Below, one piece after another: positions 32,701-43,634 of a stretch of DNA of 64,000 nucleotides. The DNA lies in assembly GCA_904066235.2 (NCBI GenBank), contig CAJFCV020000005.1:12023501-12087500 (forward strand), read 5' to 3'. Under the pieces are notes generated by a model. The model ran no database searches. It saw only the letters and a program-made list of their open reading frames with translations, and was not told the origin of the DNA. Source of the DNA: Bursaphelenchus xylophilus. Lineage: Eukaryota > Nematoda > Chromadorea > Rhabditida > Aphelenchoididae. Made by a program: the position numbers and the translations under genes. Positions within the stretch are counted from its first letter, which is position 1. Every line of letters starts with the position of its first letter.

Positions 32701-33403
32701 CCGGCTCTTGGTTTAGACAAAGCCAAGCACTAGAGCTCTCCTGAGTACGTTCTAAATCAGATTTTCTTTGTGTTCGCTCAAACCTCAAAAGCGAAAAAAA
32801 GCGTTTACATGAATTTCGGCGAACCCTCCGAGTGTCTGCGCCTCGTCATAAAAGCGAGCGTAGGGAGGGAGGGAAAAAATTGGGATTCCGCTTTTTCCAA
32901 CCCGGCATAAGATAAAGGACGTCTTTGTCCATCCTCAGCTTTGTTAAGCCTAACTTCTTCTGGGATTATGAGAGGTCAAAGGGTCAACTTTTGCTCGCAG
33001 CCCTATATAAAGGGCGCGATGGAAGGTTATAGAGGATTCGGTTGGGGCTGCTTTGCGGCCGCCCTCGCATTCTGTGTATGAGCCGGAAAATTGAGCTAAT
33101 TCTACAGTAAGACCAGAAATTCTAGGACTATTTCTTGAGGGCTATTTTTTACAACAGTGTATTTTTCTGGCGGATATTTTCTAGCGGCTAAAACATGCAG
33201 GACCACGAACACCGGAAGCATAAGCTGTAAGAAGGGGTTGTGGGATTATGTTACTCGGTTATTCGTCTTGTGAGAAACGAACGCCGAGCGCGCAAAGATA
33301 CGAAAAGAGAGCTCATTCCACGCTGACTTGGGTTGACTGGGTAGCTCGAGCTTTTTGAGCTCATACATACATATAGTGCAAGTCATATAAATTTTTTATT
33401 GCT
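32701..33403 (+). promoter_or_regulatory. presumptive cho-1 promoter region
   Basis: Non-repetitive DNA upstream of cho-1. It contains CCCTATATAAAGGGC at 33000-33014, a TATA-like box, and 30 bp before it AGGTCAAAGGGTCA, two nuclear-receptor half-sites two bases apart. A GGAGGGAGGG tract lies at 32867. I found no clear TCCCNNGGGA-type COE (UNC-3) site, the motif expected for cholinergic terminal selectors. Assignment as promoter is by position only. Confidence 0.4.
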
Positions 33404-33850
33404 ACTAGTCTGTTGGGGAAGTTGCTGGAGTAATTTCAGCGGCATGAACTTTGAGAAAACAAAGGTTTTGTTGGCATTGTGCAATTTGTGGCTTTTCGCA
33501 CCATGCAATAGGCTTTTTTTCGTCGCTCGCACAATGACTTTCTTGCACCGTGCATGTCGCAAAAATTGCTTCAAAGACGCGAAGGGATTTGTCTAGTGGT
33601 TTCAGAAAGTGCGGAGACTTTTTGATGAAAGCCGCGTCGTGCATAAAACCCATTTTTTGCGGCGTGAATTTGACCCTCTGAACAGTGCAAGTGCAATATC
33701 GCAGCGACGCAAGATTTTCTCAAGGGAGCCGGCGCAAAAAGAAATTTCACAGTGCCAAATGTTTCAAAAAGGATAGCGTCGCGCAACATGCACCGTGCGA
33801 TGCGAAAAAAGGCCGAAAAAAGTCTACGCACTTTGAAGAACGACTAATAG
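33404..33850. repeat. two C-related hairpin elements
   Basis: First part 33404-33595 begins TACTAGTCTGTTGGGGAAGT. Second part 33600-33850 pairs TTTCAGAAAGTGCGGAGACT with AGTCTACGCACTTTGAAGAA. Both contain TTGCACCGTGCA-like motifs. Confidence 0.6.
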
Positions 33851-33900
33851 TAAATGTCATATGAATTTTACTTTATCGATCTTACTATACACTTTTACCA

Positions 33901-33918
33901 TTTTTTTTGCTTTTTCAG
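33901..33918 (+). promoter_or_regulatory. splice acceptor 26 bases before cho-1 ATG
   Basis: A T-rich tract ending TTTTTCAG at 33918 directly precedes the cho-1 start exon. In nematodes this may be a spliced-leader (SL1) addition site or the acceptor of a 5' UTR intron. The sequence alone does not decide. Confidence 0.55.
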
Positions 33919-33943
33919 AACAGAAGACCTCGACGGCTACGTA

Positions 33944-36519
33944 ATGACGGACTGGATTGGGATATCGGCCATCTTATTCTTCTACCTCCTCATTCTCGGC
34001 GTGGGGATATGGGCCGGAAAGAAGACGGACAAAACCAAGACGAAGAGTGGGGAACAAGTAGCCGAAGTGATGCTGGCCGGTCGGAATATCGGGACAGTCG
34101 TGGGGATCTTCACCATGACCGGTATGTTGCGAGGAACTCGGCAAAAGTTTTTGGGAATTTTCTGGGACTCTGCATTGTGAGAATTTATGCGATAGTTGAA
34201 CACAGAATTTCTCTCCGAAAAACACCATTTTGCACTGTGCAATTCCGTTTTTTGCGCTACGCCGCGCTCGATTCCCATCTTTTCGGGGAACGCTAGTCGC
34301 GCCATGAAGTCCGCAGAATATTGCAGGGTGTGTTCATACCCTTTTTCGCCCGTGCCCTCCCGTTTTTGCACTAGCGGCATGAACTTTTCTGCGAGCACAC
34401 TTTGTGACGTCGCCGAAAAAATTCTGCGGACTTTATGGCGCAACTAGTAGTTCAAGTAAAATTTATTTTTCGCAAAAAATTCCCAAGACTTTTTACCGCA
34501 AGGTACTTATTTCCTTGAAAAAAATCATCCTCCATTCTTCAGCAACTTGGGTTGGAGGCGCTTACATCAACGGCACGGCCGAAGCGCTCTATAAAAACGG
34601 GATTCTCGGGTGTCAAGCGCCGGTCGGCTACGCGCTCTCCTTGATGTTCGGTGGAATTTTGTTCGCGAAAATCATGCGAGAGAAGGGCTACATCACCATG
34701 CTGGACCCATTTCAACAAAAGTACGGTCAACGAGTCGGTGGGCTGATGTTTATCCCGGCCTTGTTGGGCGAGATCTTTTGGTCGGCCGCCATTTTGAGCG
34801 CACTCGGTAAGGCCCCATCACTCTCTGACTGTGCCTCTTTTTGTTAGGCTCAACTCTGGCTGTAATCTTGAACATGGATATCACAGCGTCGGTGGTGAGT
34901 TCGGCCTTCATTGCCGTGGCGTACACTCTGTTTGGCGGTCTGTACGCAGTGGCATACACAGATGTTGTTCAACTATTTTGTATATTTATTGGACTGGTAA
35001 GTTGCGCTATATACTTTTTGTACTTAGAGAAACGTCTACGCACTTTTGAAAAAGCATAATAATAATAGACAAATGCAACTATGTACACACTTTCAGTGGG
35101 CTGCAATTCCCGCCGCCGTACTCGAGAACAAAACATCCAGCATCCTGCACAACCCCTCGCAATGGATCGGCGAGGTGGGCGGTTCGTGGCCGGATATTTT
35201 CCTTTGGTGGGACAACATGCTCCTCACCATATTTGGAGGTATTCCATGGCAAGTGTACTTCCAACGGGTCCTCTCCTCCAAGACCTCACGCGGCGCTCAA
35301 ATGCTGTCGTACGCCGCCGGCGCTGGCTGCATTGTAATGGCGATCCCGCCGGCTTTGATTGGCGCAATCGCCAGGAATACAGATTGGCGATTGACCGACT
35401 ATCGCCCATACAATAATGCGACCAAACTGGAGCATATCCCACTGGAACAGAGCAGTATGGTGGTTCCGTTGGTTCTGCAGTACTTGACGCCCAAGTGGGC
35501 GACTTTTCTTGGGTTGGGTGCGGTTTCGGCCGCTGTAATGTCATCGGCCGACTCGTCGGTACTTTCGGCGGCTTCGATGTTCTCTCACAACATCTGGAAA
35601 CTGACGATTCATCCAATGGTAAGCAGTTTATACGAGGCATTACATATAGACCTAATGAAACTGGTAATCAAAAAGCTACTACTTTCAGGCGACCGAATCC
35701 GAGGTCATTCTCATTATGCGATTTGCAATCATCATGGTCGGGGTGTTGGCAACAATGATGGCGTTGACTATCCACTCCGTTTACGCGCTGTGGTATCTAT
35801 GCGCTGATCTGGTATATGTGATCCTGTTTCCGCAGCTATTGTGTGTAGTTTATTTCGAAAAAAGCAATACGTATGGATGCTTGGCGGGGTACCTTGGTGA
35901 GTAAGCCCGTTTGTGGCGCTTTTACTGTGATTTGTTTCTGTATAGTATATAATATGTTAGTATGCACTTTATGAAAATGTCAGTCTGTCGGGAAAATAAT
36001 GGGCGCACTGTCGCTGCGCCAATCGCGTCGCTGGAATGAAAGGAAATTTCATTTTGCGGCGACACAATTCATTTTCTCGGCGGCAATGCAATTTTCGATG
36101 CGATATAATGCTCCTTATTTTCCCGACAAGCTAATACTATAATAACAATAACTTTTCTCCTAATTTTTACTTACTTTTCACCTTTAGTTGGAATGATCCT
36201 CCGGCTCAGCGGCGGCGAGCCGCTTCTGCATCTACCAGCCCTCATCCACTATCCATATTATGACGCTGCCACCAACGTACAATATTTCCCCTTCAAGTCA
36301 ATGTCGATGCTCATTTCACTGGCGATCTCCGTCTCAGTCTCGTTGATAACTCACTACCTATTCACACGACGAATAGTCACCGAGGAGTTGGACATTCTTC
36401 ACTGCGTCATAGTCGACGAAGAAGAGTTGGCGCGGCGGAAAAGCGAGAGCATTTGCTTGAACGGAACAGTGTTTGATATGAGATATCCGAGATCAGGGAG
36501 TCTGCCGACTCATATTTAG
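33944..36519 (+). CDS. cho-1: high-affinity choline transporter (Na+/choline cotransporter, SLC5A7 family)
   Basis: Predicted 550-residue multi-pass protein that takes choline into cholinergic terminals for acetylcholine synthesis. Exons: 33944-34121, 34543-34806, 34848-34996, 35097-35618, 35689-35896 and 36188-36519. Phases agree at all five junctions. Recognised segments are the N-terminal helix [50 protein letters not shown] (Na+/substrate region), [120 protein letters not shown], and [13 protein letters not shown] near the end. The start MTDWIG is the first ATG after a strong acceptor. Intron 1 holds a C-type hairpin and intron 5 a MITE-A. The cytoplasmic tail is short for the family as I recall it. 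No defects. One exon is duplicated as a fragment at 11.1-11.2 kb. Confidence 0.96.
34180..34450. repeat. C-related hairpin in cho-1 intron 1
   Basis: Inverted ends around GAATTTATGCGATAGTTG-like and TGCGGACTTTATGGCGCAAC segments, with ATTTTGCACTGTGCAATT in the left arm. A related CGGACTTTATGGCGCGACTT lies at 248 in receptor A. Confidence 0.55.
35980..36136. mobile_element. MITE-A in cho-1 intron 5
   Basis: TCAGTCTGTCGGGAAAATAA to TTATTTTCCCGACAAGCTAA, preceded by TATGCACTTTATGAAAATG, an end of hairpin family C. Confidence 0.85.
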
Positions 36520-36539
36520 GATTTTACGAGAATTTTCAA

Positions 36540-36687
36540 ACAATCTGTCGGGAAAATAATGATCACGCTGTCGCATCGAAAATCGCAAGAAAATAAAATT
36601 TGTGGTGTAAAATCAGCTTGATTTTAACTTCAGCGACACGATCAACACAGCGACATTGTGCTCATTATTTTCCCGACAGACTGATAC
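36540..36687. mobile_element. MITE-A just downstream of cho-1
   Basis: CAATCTGTCGGGAAAATAAT to ATTTTCCCGACAGACTGATA. It starts about 20 bp after the cho-1 stop codon, so probably lies within the 3' UTR. Confidence 0.85.
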
Positions 36688-37029
36688 TACTATATATTAT
36701 AGTTCACTTCTTGAGTACTTGAGTTACAGTTTGTTTTAACGTTGTGAAAATCAGAGGCTCCTTGAGGAGATTTGCCTAACCGAGTCGCAAAATGACGAAT
36801 CGCAAGTGTTTCCAAGTGCGGTAAAAGTAACAAATAATACGATTAGATATCGTGAGCGTCCGCCTAAGCAAACCTATCGATCCTAAGCAAGTCTAAGCAT
36901 AGGCTTAGTGCAAGATTAAGCCTAAGCAAGCCAAGGCTTCGTAGCGGTATGCGACGATAAATTTTTTTTTTTGCGATTCAGTCATTTTGCAATTCAGTCT
37001 CCGTACCAACGAAAATGATGCTCTCAGTG
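36688..37029. other. intergenic with CTAAGC-rich tract
   Basis: At 36865-36945 the words CCTAAGCA and AAGCCTAAGC recur several times, a small degenerate tandem. No gene seen. Confidence 0.5.
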
Positions 37030-37173
37030 TCAATTTGTCGGAAAAATAGTGGTGTCTTGAAATCGCCCATCATAGCTTTGTGACGGCTGACCGCAACTGG
37101 AAATTTGGTGCGCTCTTGCACCTTTTTTTTGACATTTTTCTTCGACGACCGCCACTATTTTTCCGACGGTGAT
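37030..37173. mobile_element. MITE-B
   Basis: GTCAATTTGTCGGAAAAATA to CACTATTTTTCCGACGGTGA, B interior. Confidence 0.75.
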
Positions 37174-37486
37174 ACCCCCGCTGTAAAATAAGACCCCCTT
37201 TTTTCCTCAGCGTGTGATATTATTGTACTGACTTTTGTGATCTCAAGAACCTCTACATTAGATTACTAGCTCTGATTATCCTTCCGACTTTTCCATTACT
37301 TCACCAATGCTGTTCTCGGTTCACTGATCATTACGGGAAAAACCTTCTCCATCTTCAAAAACCTTTTATCTAATAAACAAACACAGAATATGAACTGCAA
37401 TGCCAACATATTTTCTCATCCGCCGCCGTGCGTATCCCTTGGCCGCTTACGAAACAAACCGTTTGAGAGAAAAGGATGAGAAACTA

Positions 37487-38794
37487 TCAGATGCCGTCAA
37501 CAACTTGTAGACGGGGATCGTCGAACGGCATTCGTTGTCTGAACTGGCGAGAGGCGTTGGGACCCATCATTGGGAGGAAACTGAAAAGTTGCGGGATTGG
37601 CTTGTAAATATTATAACATATGTGTATGTAATATGGATATATGTATTTCGAGCCATCATTTCGAGCAACACGCGTCATATTGAGAAGGGAATTGTTCAAT
37701 TTGGCTTTTTGTCCAAAGGTTTATCGGAAAAATATTATAATCTCTTGCAAAAAAATGAAGGAAAGTTACAGGCATTACCGCTCAAATTTTTTGGAAAAAT
37801 ATTTAGAAAGCTTCAAAACGGTGAAATTTGGAAAAAAAAACAGTTGGGTTTTGCCAAATCGGTTAAGAAACCGGTCAAAAGAAAAATTTCTCGGTCCATT
37901 ATTTATGACGAAAGCCAACTTGAAGAGGTTCCTCTGGGCTCAAGTACACATACTGTATTATAGTATCTCCATAAAGTGCATGAGCATTTTGTTGCGCCAT
38001 ACACAAAAAAATCCATTTTTCACCGTGCAATTTCTTCCTTTATGTACCGTGCAATACAATGAGGGACCTCTTCCAGTGGCAAAAAACGTACCATTTTGCA
38101 TCCGGAAAGTGTCAAAAATGTGGCAAAATGCTTCCCTCATCAAGTGAAAAAACTTCGTTTTGAAGGGCGCGCCCTTTCCCTCACAGAAAGACTTTTGAAA
38201 TAGGAGTTTTTTCACTTGGAGAGGGAAGCATTTTGCCACATTTTTTCATCCTTCCCGGAAGCAAAATGGTACGTTTTTTGCCATGGGATCAGGCCCCCCA
38301 CCGTAGCCTTTATTTGGGTTGCCACTAGCACCTTAACCTTTTCGCACAGTGCCCACGCCAAAGATTAGTACAGCGACTTCCCAGAAGGACTAGTATAATA
38401 CTAATACTGCCGCAAATCAGATAGTTTTTGCTATTTTCCCTCACTGCTCCTCCAACCTAGACCTACCCCCTCTGCATGTAGTCGTAGACCGCGTTCCTGA
38501 CGTTCATCTGATTTGCCAGCAACAACTGCGGCGTTATTTTGTGCTCGATTTTCTGTGGAGGCAACATCATCTTGAACGGCAGGGCTTTTTGCTGAAACAA
38601 CTTTGAAATCTGTTAAAAAAATCTCAAATTCGTGCATTTCTCAGTGTCCAAACCCTTGGACTCACTTCCAAATTAACAATATTAAATTTTCAACCTACGT
38701 CAATTTGCCCTTTTTCCGTGCCCTTCAAGTAGAACGACTGCGCATATGTGATGGCCAAGAGTACGAACGCGGCGAATGTGGTGGTCTTCATCAT
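37487..38794 (-). CDS. small secreted protein, unrecognised
   Basis: Predicted 110-residue secreted protein. Exons: 38794-38699, 38609-38467 and 37580-37487. Phases match at both junctions (0, then 2). Residues 1-19 form a good signal peptide (MMKTTTFAAFVLLAITYAQ). The mature part has FYLKGTEKGQID, then QKALPFKMMLPPQKIEHKIT, PQLLLANQMNVRNAVYDYMQRG, and a last exon FLPMMGPNASRQFRQRMPF, DDPRLQVVDGI. It contains no cysteine and no dibasic cleavage pair, so it fits neither a disulfide-rich toxin nor a typical neuropeptide precursor. Without the last junction, exon 2 would run into TAG after YMQRG (80 residues), a possible alternative. The 886-bp second intron contains a hairpin D inserted in a C element. 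Gene function unknown. Confidence 0.62.
37965..38395. repeat. hairpin family C element interrupted by hairpin D
   Basis: Left arm TAGTATCTCCATAAAGTGCA with TTTCACCGTGCAATTTC. The right remnant holds TTTTCGCACAGTGCCCACGC and GAAGGACTAGTATAATA. Hairpin D at 38055-38305 sits between. Confidence 0.55.
38055..38305. mobile_element. hairpin D copy 1
   Basis: TACAATGAGGGACC...CAGTGGCAAAAAACGTACCA at left and its inverted match at right (GGTACGTTTTTTGCCATGG, then CCCACCGTA). Inverted GTGGCAAAATGCTTCCCTC segments lie inside. Confidence 0.85.
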
Positions 38795-38995
38795 GTCTGT
38801 ATTAGCGGTTTAAACAAGTTCCCTGAAAGGAGTACAACCGAGTTGAAGATTTGTATTTTGGCGTTAAACAGACGACATTATGAAAATATTTTAAAAAAAC
38901 TTGCAAATAATGAATGTATGTATAAAAATAAAGCGGTACAAGGGATTTTATCAAAGATCAATGAGTTTGCAACATTAAAAAGGGAGTGTATTTCA
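38795..38995. other. upstream region of the secreted-protein gene
   Basis: AT-rich, with CTAATACAG two bases before the start codon that could serve as a trans-splice acceptor. Nothing else recognised. Confidence 0.4.
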
Positions 38996-39017
38996 ATCCG
39001 TCGGGAAAATAATAAGT
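38996..39017. repeat. solo MITE left terminus
   Basis: TCCGTCGGGAAAATAATAAG without interior or right end. Confidence 0.5.
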
Positions 39018-39779
39018 AGTTTTTACACACGGACCCAATCTTTCTGAAAATTGTACCTACCGTAACCCCCATATACGGTAATTTTCAATACTAAAAATTC
39101 ACGCTGACATTCAGCGATCATAGTGCAACAACTATGCAAAATATCAAAAGATTTGGTCATTTTTTCGAAATCTCCGGGCAATCCTTCGAGTTGTAGAAAC
39201 CCTCATTTAATGAAAATCCGAGCGTCGCAAACTTTCCTTCTTAACGCTACCAATCGCAATTTCTAAACACGCCTTATTTACACCAAAAAACAGCAAAAAC
39301 TTTTTGCGTCATACTGTCGAAACACGTGTCATTTAAACATGCCACTTACTAAAATTACATGACAAAAATGGTCGCTGAGATTTGCAAACATTAAAGACCT
39401 CGTTGGGGCCTGCATTCGACATGCACAAGATAAACTACGAACATCTCTGGCGCACCCAATGGTCGGGTGAACTCATCCGCGATAAACGTTTCTGAGAATT
39501 GGCATAATCGCGTGGAATAAGGCAAGAGTTTTTACGAGAGGGTTTGCCTTGACTTTTCGACCTCATTAATTTTTTTTCGACCTCATTTGCCCAAGGTTGG
39601 AAAAATGTGTATTCTGGGAAAACGATCTGCAAATTCGATAAAAATTGCGCGCGCAGTTCTCTAATCTAACTCGGCCGAAAGTCCAATTCAGGCCAACTTT
39701 GGATACATACAGAGTAATACAGTACTACACACCGCCGAAATCATTCCAGCGACCTTAAAGAAGGACTAATATTTGTGCT
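39018..39779. other. intergenic, no gene seen
   Basis: Contains a short MITE-E-like piece (ATCCGAGCGTCGCA at 39214). No supported coding sequence. Confidence 0.4.
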
Positions 39780-39942
39780 TATCAGCCTGTCGTGAAACTT
39801 GTGACATGTCATCGCAGAAAATGTTGCGTCGCGACAAAAAAATCTGCGTCGAGCACCAAATTTCCAGCCGCGGCTAGCCGTCACAAAGCGGTGAATCATT
39901 CCAAGGCGTCATGACCTCCCCTATTTTTCCTACAGACTGATA
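39780..39942. mobile_element. MITE-B, first of abutting pair
   Basis: TATCAGCCTGTCGTGAAACT to CTATTTTTCCTACAGACTGA then TA. It shares that TA with the next copy. Confidence 0.8.
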
Positions 39943-40097
39943 TCAGTCTGTCGGGAAAAAAACGGCAGGTCGTCGCGCTCGGAATCGCCCATCGTCTCTT
40001 AGCGACGGCAAGCCGCAGCTAGGGATTTGTGCGCGACTGCACCTTTTTTCGACATTTTGATGCGACGACCCGCCGTTATTTCCCCAGCAGACTGATA
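39941..40097. mobile_element. MITE-B, second of abutting pair
   Basis: TATCAGTCTGTCGGGAAAAA to CGTTATTTCCCCAGCAGACT then GATA. Same orientation as its neighbour. Confidence 0.8.
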
Positions 40098-40119
40098 TCA
40101 TACAAACGCTTGGCCTAGT

Positions 40120-40240
40120 GAACTCCCTGTCGCATCGTAAATCGCAACATCGCTAAGAAACTTGATTATGTCGCGGTAAGTCAAGATTTGTGTGTATTTC
40201 TCACCGCGGCGACGCGATCGGCGCAGTCTCATGGTTAGGG
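40120..40240. repeat. MITE-A interior fragment
   Basis: CTGTCGCATCGTAAATCGCA to GACGCGATCGGCGCAG. Both termini are lost. Confidence 0.55.
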
Positions 40241-40939
40241 TGGACCCTAAGTCAGGCGTATTTTCAGGGTTGAGACTTGAAGGTTCATTACGGTAACTTA
40301 AGTAACTGCAGCCTTAATATTTACTACTGCTGAAACCGCCACTAGCCACGCATCACTCAAGATAGTTTTAACCCAAAAAATATCAAAAATCCCTTTTTTT
40401 AAATGGATTTTTGATAAAATTAAACGTTCCCACGAACACCATTCTAAATATCAAATCCAAATTCAATTTGCACTTTGGCAACACTGTTTTCTAGCCTCAG
40501 CCGCCCATGGGCACTCGCAAAATTAGTGCAACCTACAATTGTTTGGAAGAGAATACATAGAAATCATACGTGTTTCAAAAGCCACTCCTTTTCGGAACGC
40601 CCAGCAAACTTTACCGTATGCATTTTGTAAATTACAATTAATTCTAAGAAAGTGATCCCGAGGTCGCCGAAAAATGTAAACAACGGATAACAACATTAAT
40701 AATAATAAAGAGCAGCTGCAATGGGAGTGAGTTGTAATTTAGCGCAAAGTTCGTCGGACATTGGAAATGCAAGGATTGGCGTGAAAAACAGAAGTGAGCG
40801 CAAATTGCAAATGAGAACGTCGTAGACAATCCAATGATCGGTTACGGCACGAGAGGATAAACCGGGCCGACATTTGCGAGTTTGGTCGGGGCGTCTGGAA
40901 AATTTTAGGAATTGGGCCCGGTCCAAATTTTTTAAACTG
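40241..40939. other. intergenic, no gene seen
   Basis: AT-rich. Open frames on the minus strand (to 76 codons) lack any signature. Confidence 0.4.
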
Positions 40940-41070
40940 TCAAGCTGTCGGGAAAATAGTGAGCAAAATGTCGCAGAGAAAATCGCATCGCCGCCGTGAA
41001 AATGAATTGTGATGCGGCAAAATCAAATTTCTTTCCTCTTCAGCCGATCAGCGCAACCGCATTACAATGA
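40940..41070. mobile_element. MITE-A left part
   Basis: CAAGCTGTCGGGAAAATAGT and A interior to TTCAGCCGATCAGCGCAACC. The right terminus is missing. Confidence 0.65.
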
Positions 41071-41123
41071 TGGGAAGTGTTGAGGCTACAGGTAAAGAAC
41101 GTTGGCTTTCAGAGCAGCCTATT

Positions 41124-41282
41124 TATCAGTCTGTCGGGAAAATAATGAGCACAATTTCGCTGAAATAACCCCGTTGCTGAAGTAAAAAGGAATTTAATTC
41201 TGTCGCGACACAATTTATTTTCTCGGCAGCGAAGCGATTTCCCATGTGTCATTGTGCTCATTATTTTCCCGACAGACAGATA
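41124..41282. mobile_element. MITE-A
   Basis: TATCAGTCTGTCGGGAAAAT to TTATTTTCCCGACAGACAGA, full interior. Confidence 0.85.
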
Positions 41283-42654
41283 TATAGATAGGTTGGTCCA
41301 AAAGCCTTGACATGCCTGTACGTTGCAACGAAATCTTTGTCGCAAGTTTTAACGGCAACATTGCGCTCGCTATCTTCCCAGTGGACTGGTAAGCGGTTGC
41401 CCTCAATTTTTTTCAGAAGTCCAGAACTTTTTAAAAATGTGGTTAAGAATGAACCATTATCATCTAGGCTAACGCCCAATAAACAAGCTTCCTTGCAATC
41501 CGCTACAAGCATCGTTTTCAAACAAAAAGCGAAAAGTTAACAAAAAATTTCGTTTTACCTATTTTACAAAAAAATAGAGATTTCAAGGAAACCGGCCAAA
41601 AGACTCAAATCAGAGCCAAGCCGACTAAACTACAAGCCCTGTCCAGCGCGGAGTCATGCTTGACATTTGCAGCCCAGATGGTCGGGTTAAAAACGCATTT
41701 TTTCAGCGGTCATGCACCCCCACCTTCTATGAACTTTACAATTTTAATTCTTTGGCCTTTACGCAATCATATACAGTCATCATCACGAAAATTTTAACTT
41801 ATGACCTTAATTTTATTCGCAGCTGTAATGCCATCATAAAACTCCTATATTAAGATGTACCGTACGATATAACACATAATTTGATGAAAAACTAACTCAA
41901 GTAATAGAATAAAGGTTCAAGCCGCCACTATTGTGTGCACGGCAATGCAATTTTCACTAAAATGCCAGCACTGTTGAAGAAGGTACGTGGCGTACACGAC
42001 GCAAATAGCAGAATGTAGTACATTCTAAATATGAATTGAAGGCAAACCCTCGACGGGTTTGCAATAACAATCCTCTTTTCGCAATTTTGTTGTAACCCTC
42101 ACGTACAATACGAAAGCGGGGGAACTAATCGTGTGTTATGAGTAACAACCTACACAGCGTAATAAACAATGCAATAGCTTATTGCCAAATGCCACCCAAC
42201 TTTTTAAATTGCTTCAGAGTTTACGAAATTTTCGATTTTTAATGCGATCCCATCAAAGCGTGGCAGAAATGAAATTAAAAATTCGTACGTATGTTACACT
42301 TTTGTTTAGAGAAGGGTGCAAACGCGGTGACAAAGCGCATCAATCCGATTATGAAAAGCTGTGGAGAGGAAGTCAGTTGACATTGTTTGAATTACACATA
42401 AAATGGAAAGGCATTTTACAAAGTCGTATGTTGAGGTTTAATGCCACTTGAAAAGATTAAGGGAGCATGTTTGCCGTCACTGCAAACAATTGTTGACGTT
42501 CAAAAACCACATTCTTGTGCCTACAGTGAAACTTCTCTACGAAAAACCATTGCACGTCAGAGGTTGGGGAGCCAAGTTTTGGCCATAGTAAACTTCCGTA
42601 CAGCGAAACCCAACGAATCACTTTTTTATCCCTTTTTGATAGTTTCGTTGGGAA
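41283..42654. other. gene-poor stretch, possible old mariner end
   Basis: TAGGTTGGTCCAAAAGCCTT at 41290 resembles a mariner terminus, but no matching right end or transposase was found. Other open frames, up to 89 codons (42182-42451, plus), have no recognisable signature. I see nothing else. Confidence 0.35.
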
Positions 42655-42917
42655 TACAGTGCGGGGCCTGATCCAGTGGCAAAAAACGTACCATTTTGCA
42701 TTCGGGAAGTATCAAAAATGTGGCAAAATGCTTCCCTCTCAAAGTGAAAAAGCTTCGTTTTGCAGGGCGCGCCTTCTTTCCTCAAAAAAAAAGAGGGGGC
42801 GCGCTTTTGAAATCTGAGTTTTTTCAGTTGGAGAGGGAGGTGTTTTGCCATACTTTTTGATGCTTCCTGGATGCAAAATGGAACGTTTTTTGCCCCTGGA
42901 TCAGGTCCCCCACTGTA
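42655..42917. mobile_element. hairpin D copy 2
   Basis: TACAGTGCGGGGCC and CCAGTGGCAAAAAACGTACC at left. TTTTTTGCCCCTGGATCAGG and CCCCCACTGTA at right. Its right TA is also the left TA of the following MITE-B. Confidence 0.9.
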
Positions 42918-43082
42918 TCAGCCTGTGGGGAAATTGATAGCGGGTCGTTGCGCCTTGGAACCGCCCATCATTGCTTTGCGACAGCTGGCTGCGACTGGCG
43001 ATTTGATGCGCGACTACACCCAGCAAACTGAAGGTAAATCAGTTTGCTGCGACGACCCGCCACTATTTTCCCGACAGACTGA
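42916..43082. mobile_element. MITE-B joined to hairpin D and MITE-A
   Basis: TATCAGCCTGTGGGGAAATT to CACTATTTTCCCGACAGACT then GA. It is followed without spacer by A-type AAAATGAGCACGTCGCTGCG. Confidence 0.8.
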
Positions 43083-43213
43083 AAATGAGCACGTCGCTGC
43101 GCCAATCGGGTCGCTGAAGTGAAGCACATTTTGATTTTGGCGCGACACAATTCATTTTCTCGGCGATGCCATTTTCGATGCGACAGAATTCTCATTATTT
43201 TCCCTGAATCCTG
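43083..43213. mobile_element. MITE-A lacking left terminus
   Basis: A interior from AAATGAGCACGTCGC to the right end TTATTTTCCCTGAATCCTGA. It is fused to the right end of the preceding MITE-B. Confidence 0.7.
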
Positions 43214-43484
43214 ATGCAAAGATTTTCGTTGGTCATCTCGCAAAATGTATCAATTTCCGACCGTAATAAAAAGCCGACGTCACGAGCACGTGATGTCAAA
43301 CTTGAAGTGGCACAACGGTTTGTAAAGCAACACAAGGCTTGCACATTGCCCTCAGATTCGTCCCTACAACCGGAGCTTTATAAATGCACTATTAAGCATG
43401 ATGCGTATAAACATCTTGCGCGATGTACAGCTACAAATCTTTATGGTCATGGGGGAGATGACGAAATAAGTAAATAACTATCAT
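43214..43484 (+). other. 88-codon open frame without recognised family
   Basis: Plus-strand frame 43214-43477, polar, ending ARCTATNLYGHGGDDEISK. No homology recognised and no splice or start support. Probably not a gene. Confidence 0.12.
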
Positions 43485-43605
43485 CTTGTAGGGAAAGTAG
43501 TGGCGGGTCGTTGCATCAAACCTACGACAAGCCGGCGGGAAGCGATGATGGGTGACTCCAAGACGCGACGACCTGTCACTGGTTTCCCGACAGATCGCTA
43601 ATAAG
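43485..43605. mobile_element. short MITE-B
   Basis: TTGTAGGGAAAGTAGTGGCG to CACTGGTTTCCCGACAGATC. The interior is reduced. Confidence 0.7.
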
Positions 43606-43634
43606 AAAATTTTTGGAAATGCGTCGATCAGATA

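Noticed and set aside
37400..37510. 36-codon plus-strand frame beginning MPTYFLIRRRAYPL
   Set aside because: It looked protein-like, but it overlaps the last exon of the minus-strand secreted-protein gene, has no upstream exon and is short enough to be chance.
39780..40097. CRISPR-like or satellite array
   Set aside because: Only two units, each with its own inverted termini; they are adjacent MITE-B copies. No regular spacer-repeat structure was found anywhere in the window.
41287..41560. Second complete mariner
   Set aside because: A mariner-like end (TAGGTTGGTCCAAAAGCC) is present, but no opposite end or transposase residues could be placed.
42182..42451. 89-codon plus-strand frame
   Set aside because: Even composition, but no domain, no start context and no splice partners.
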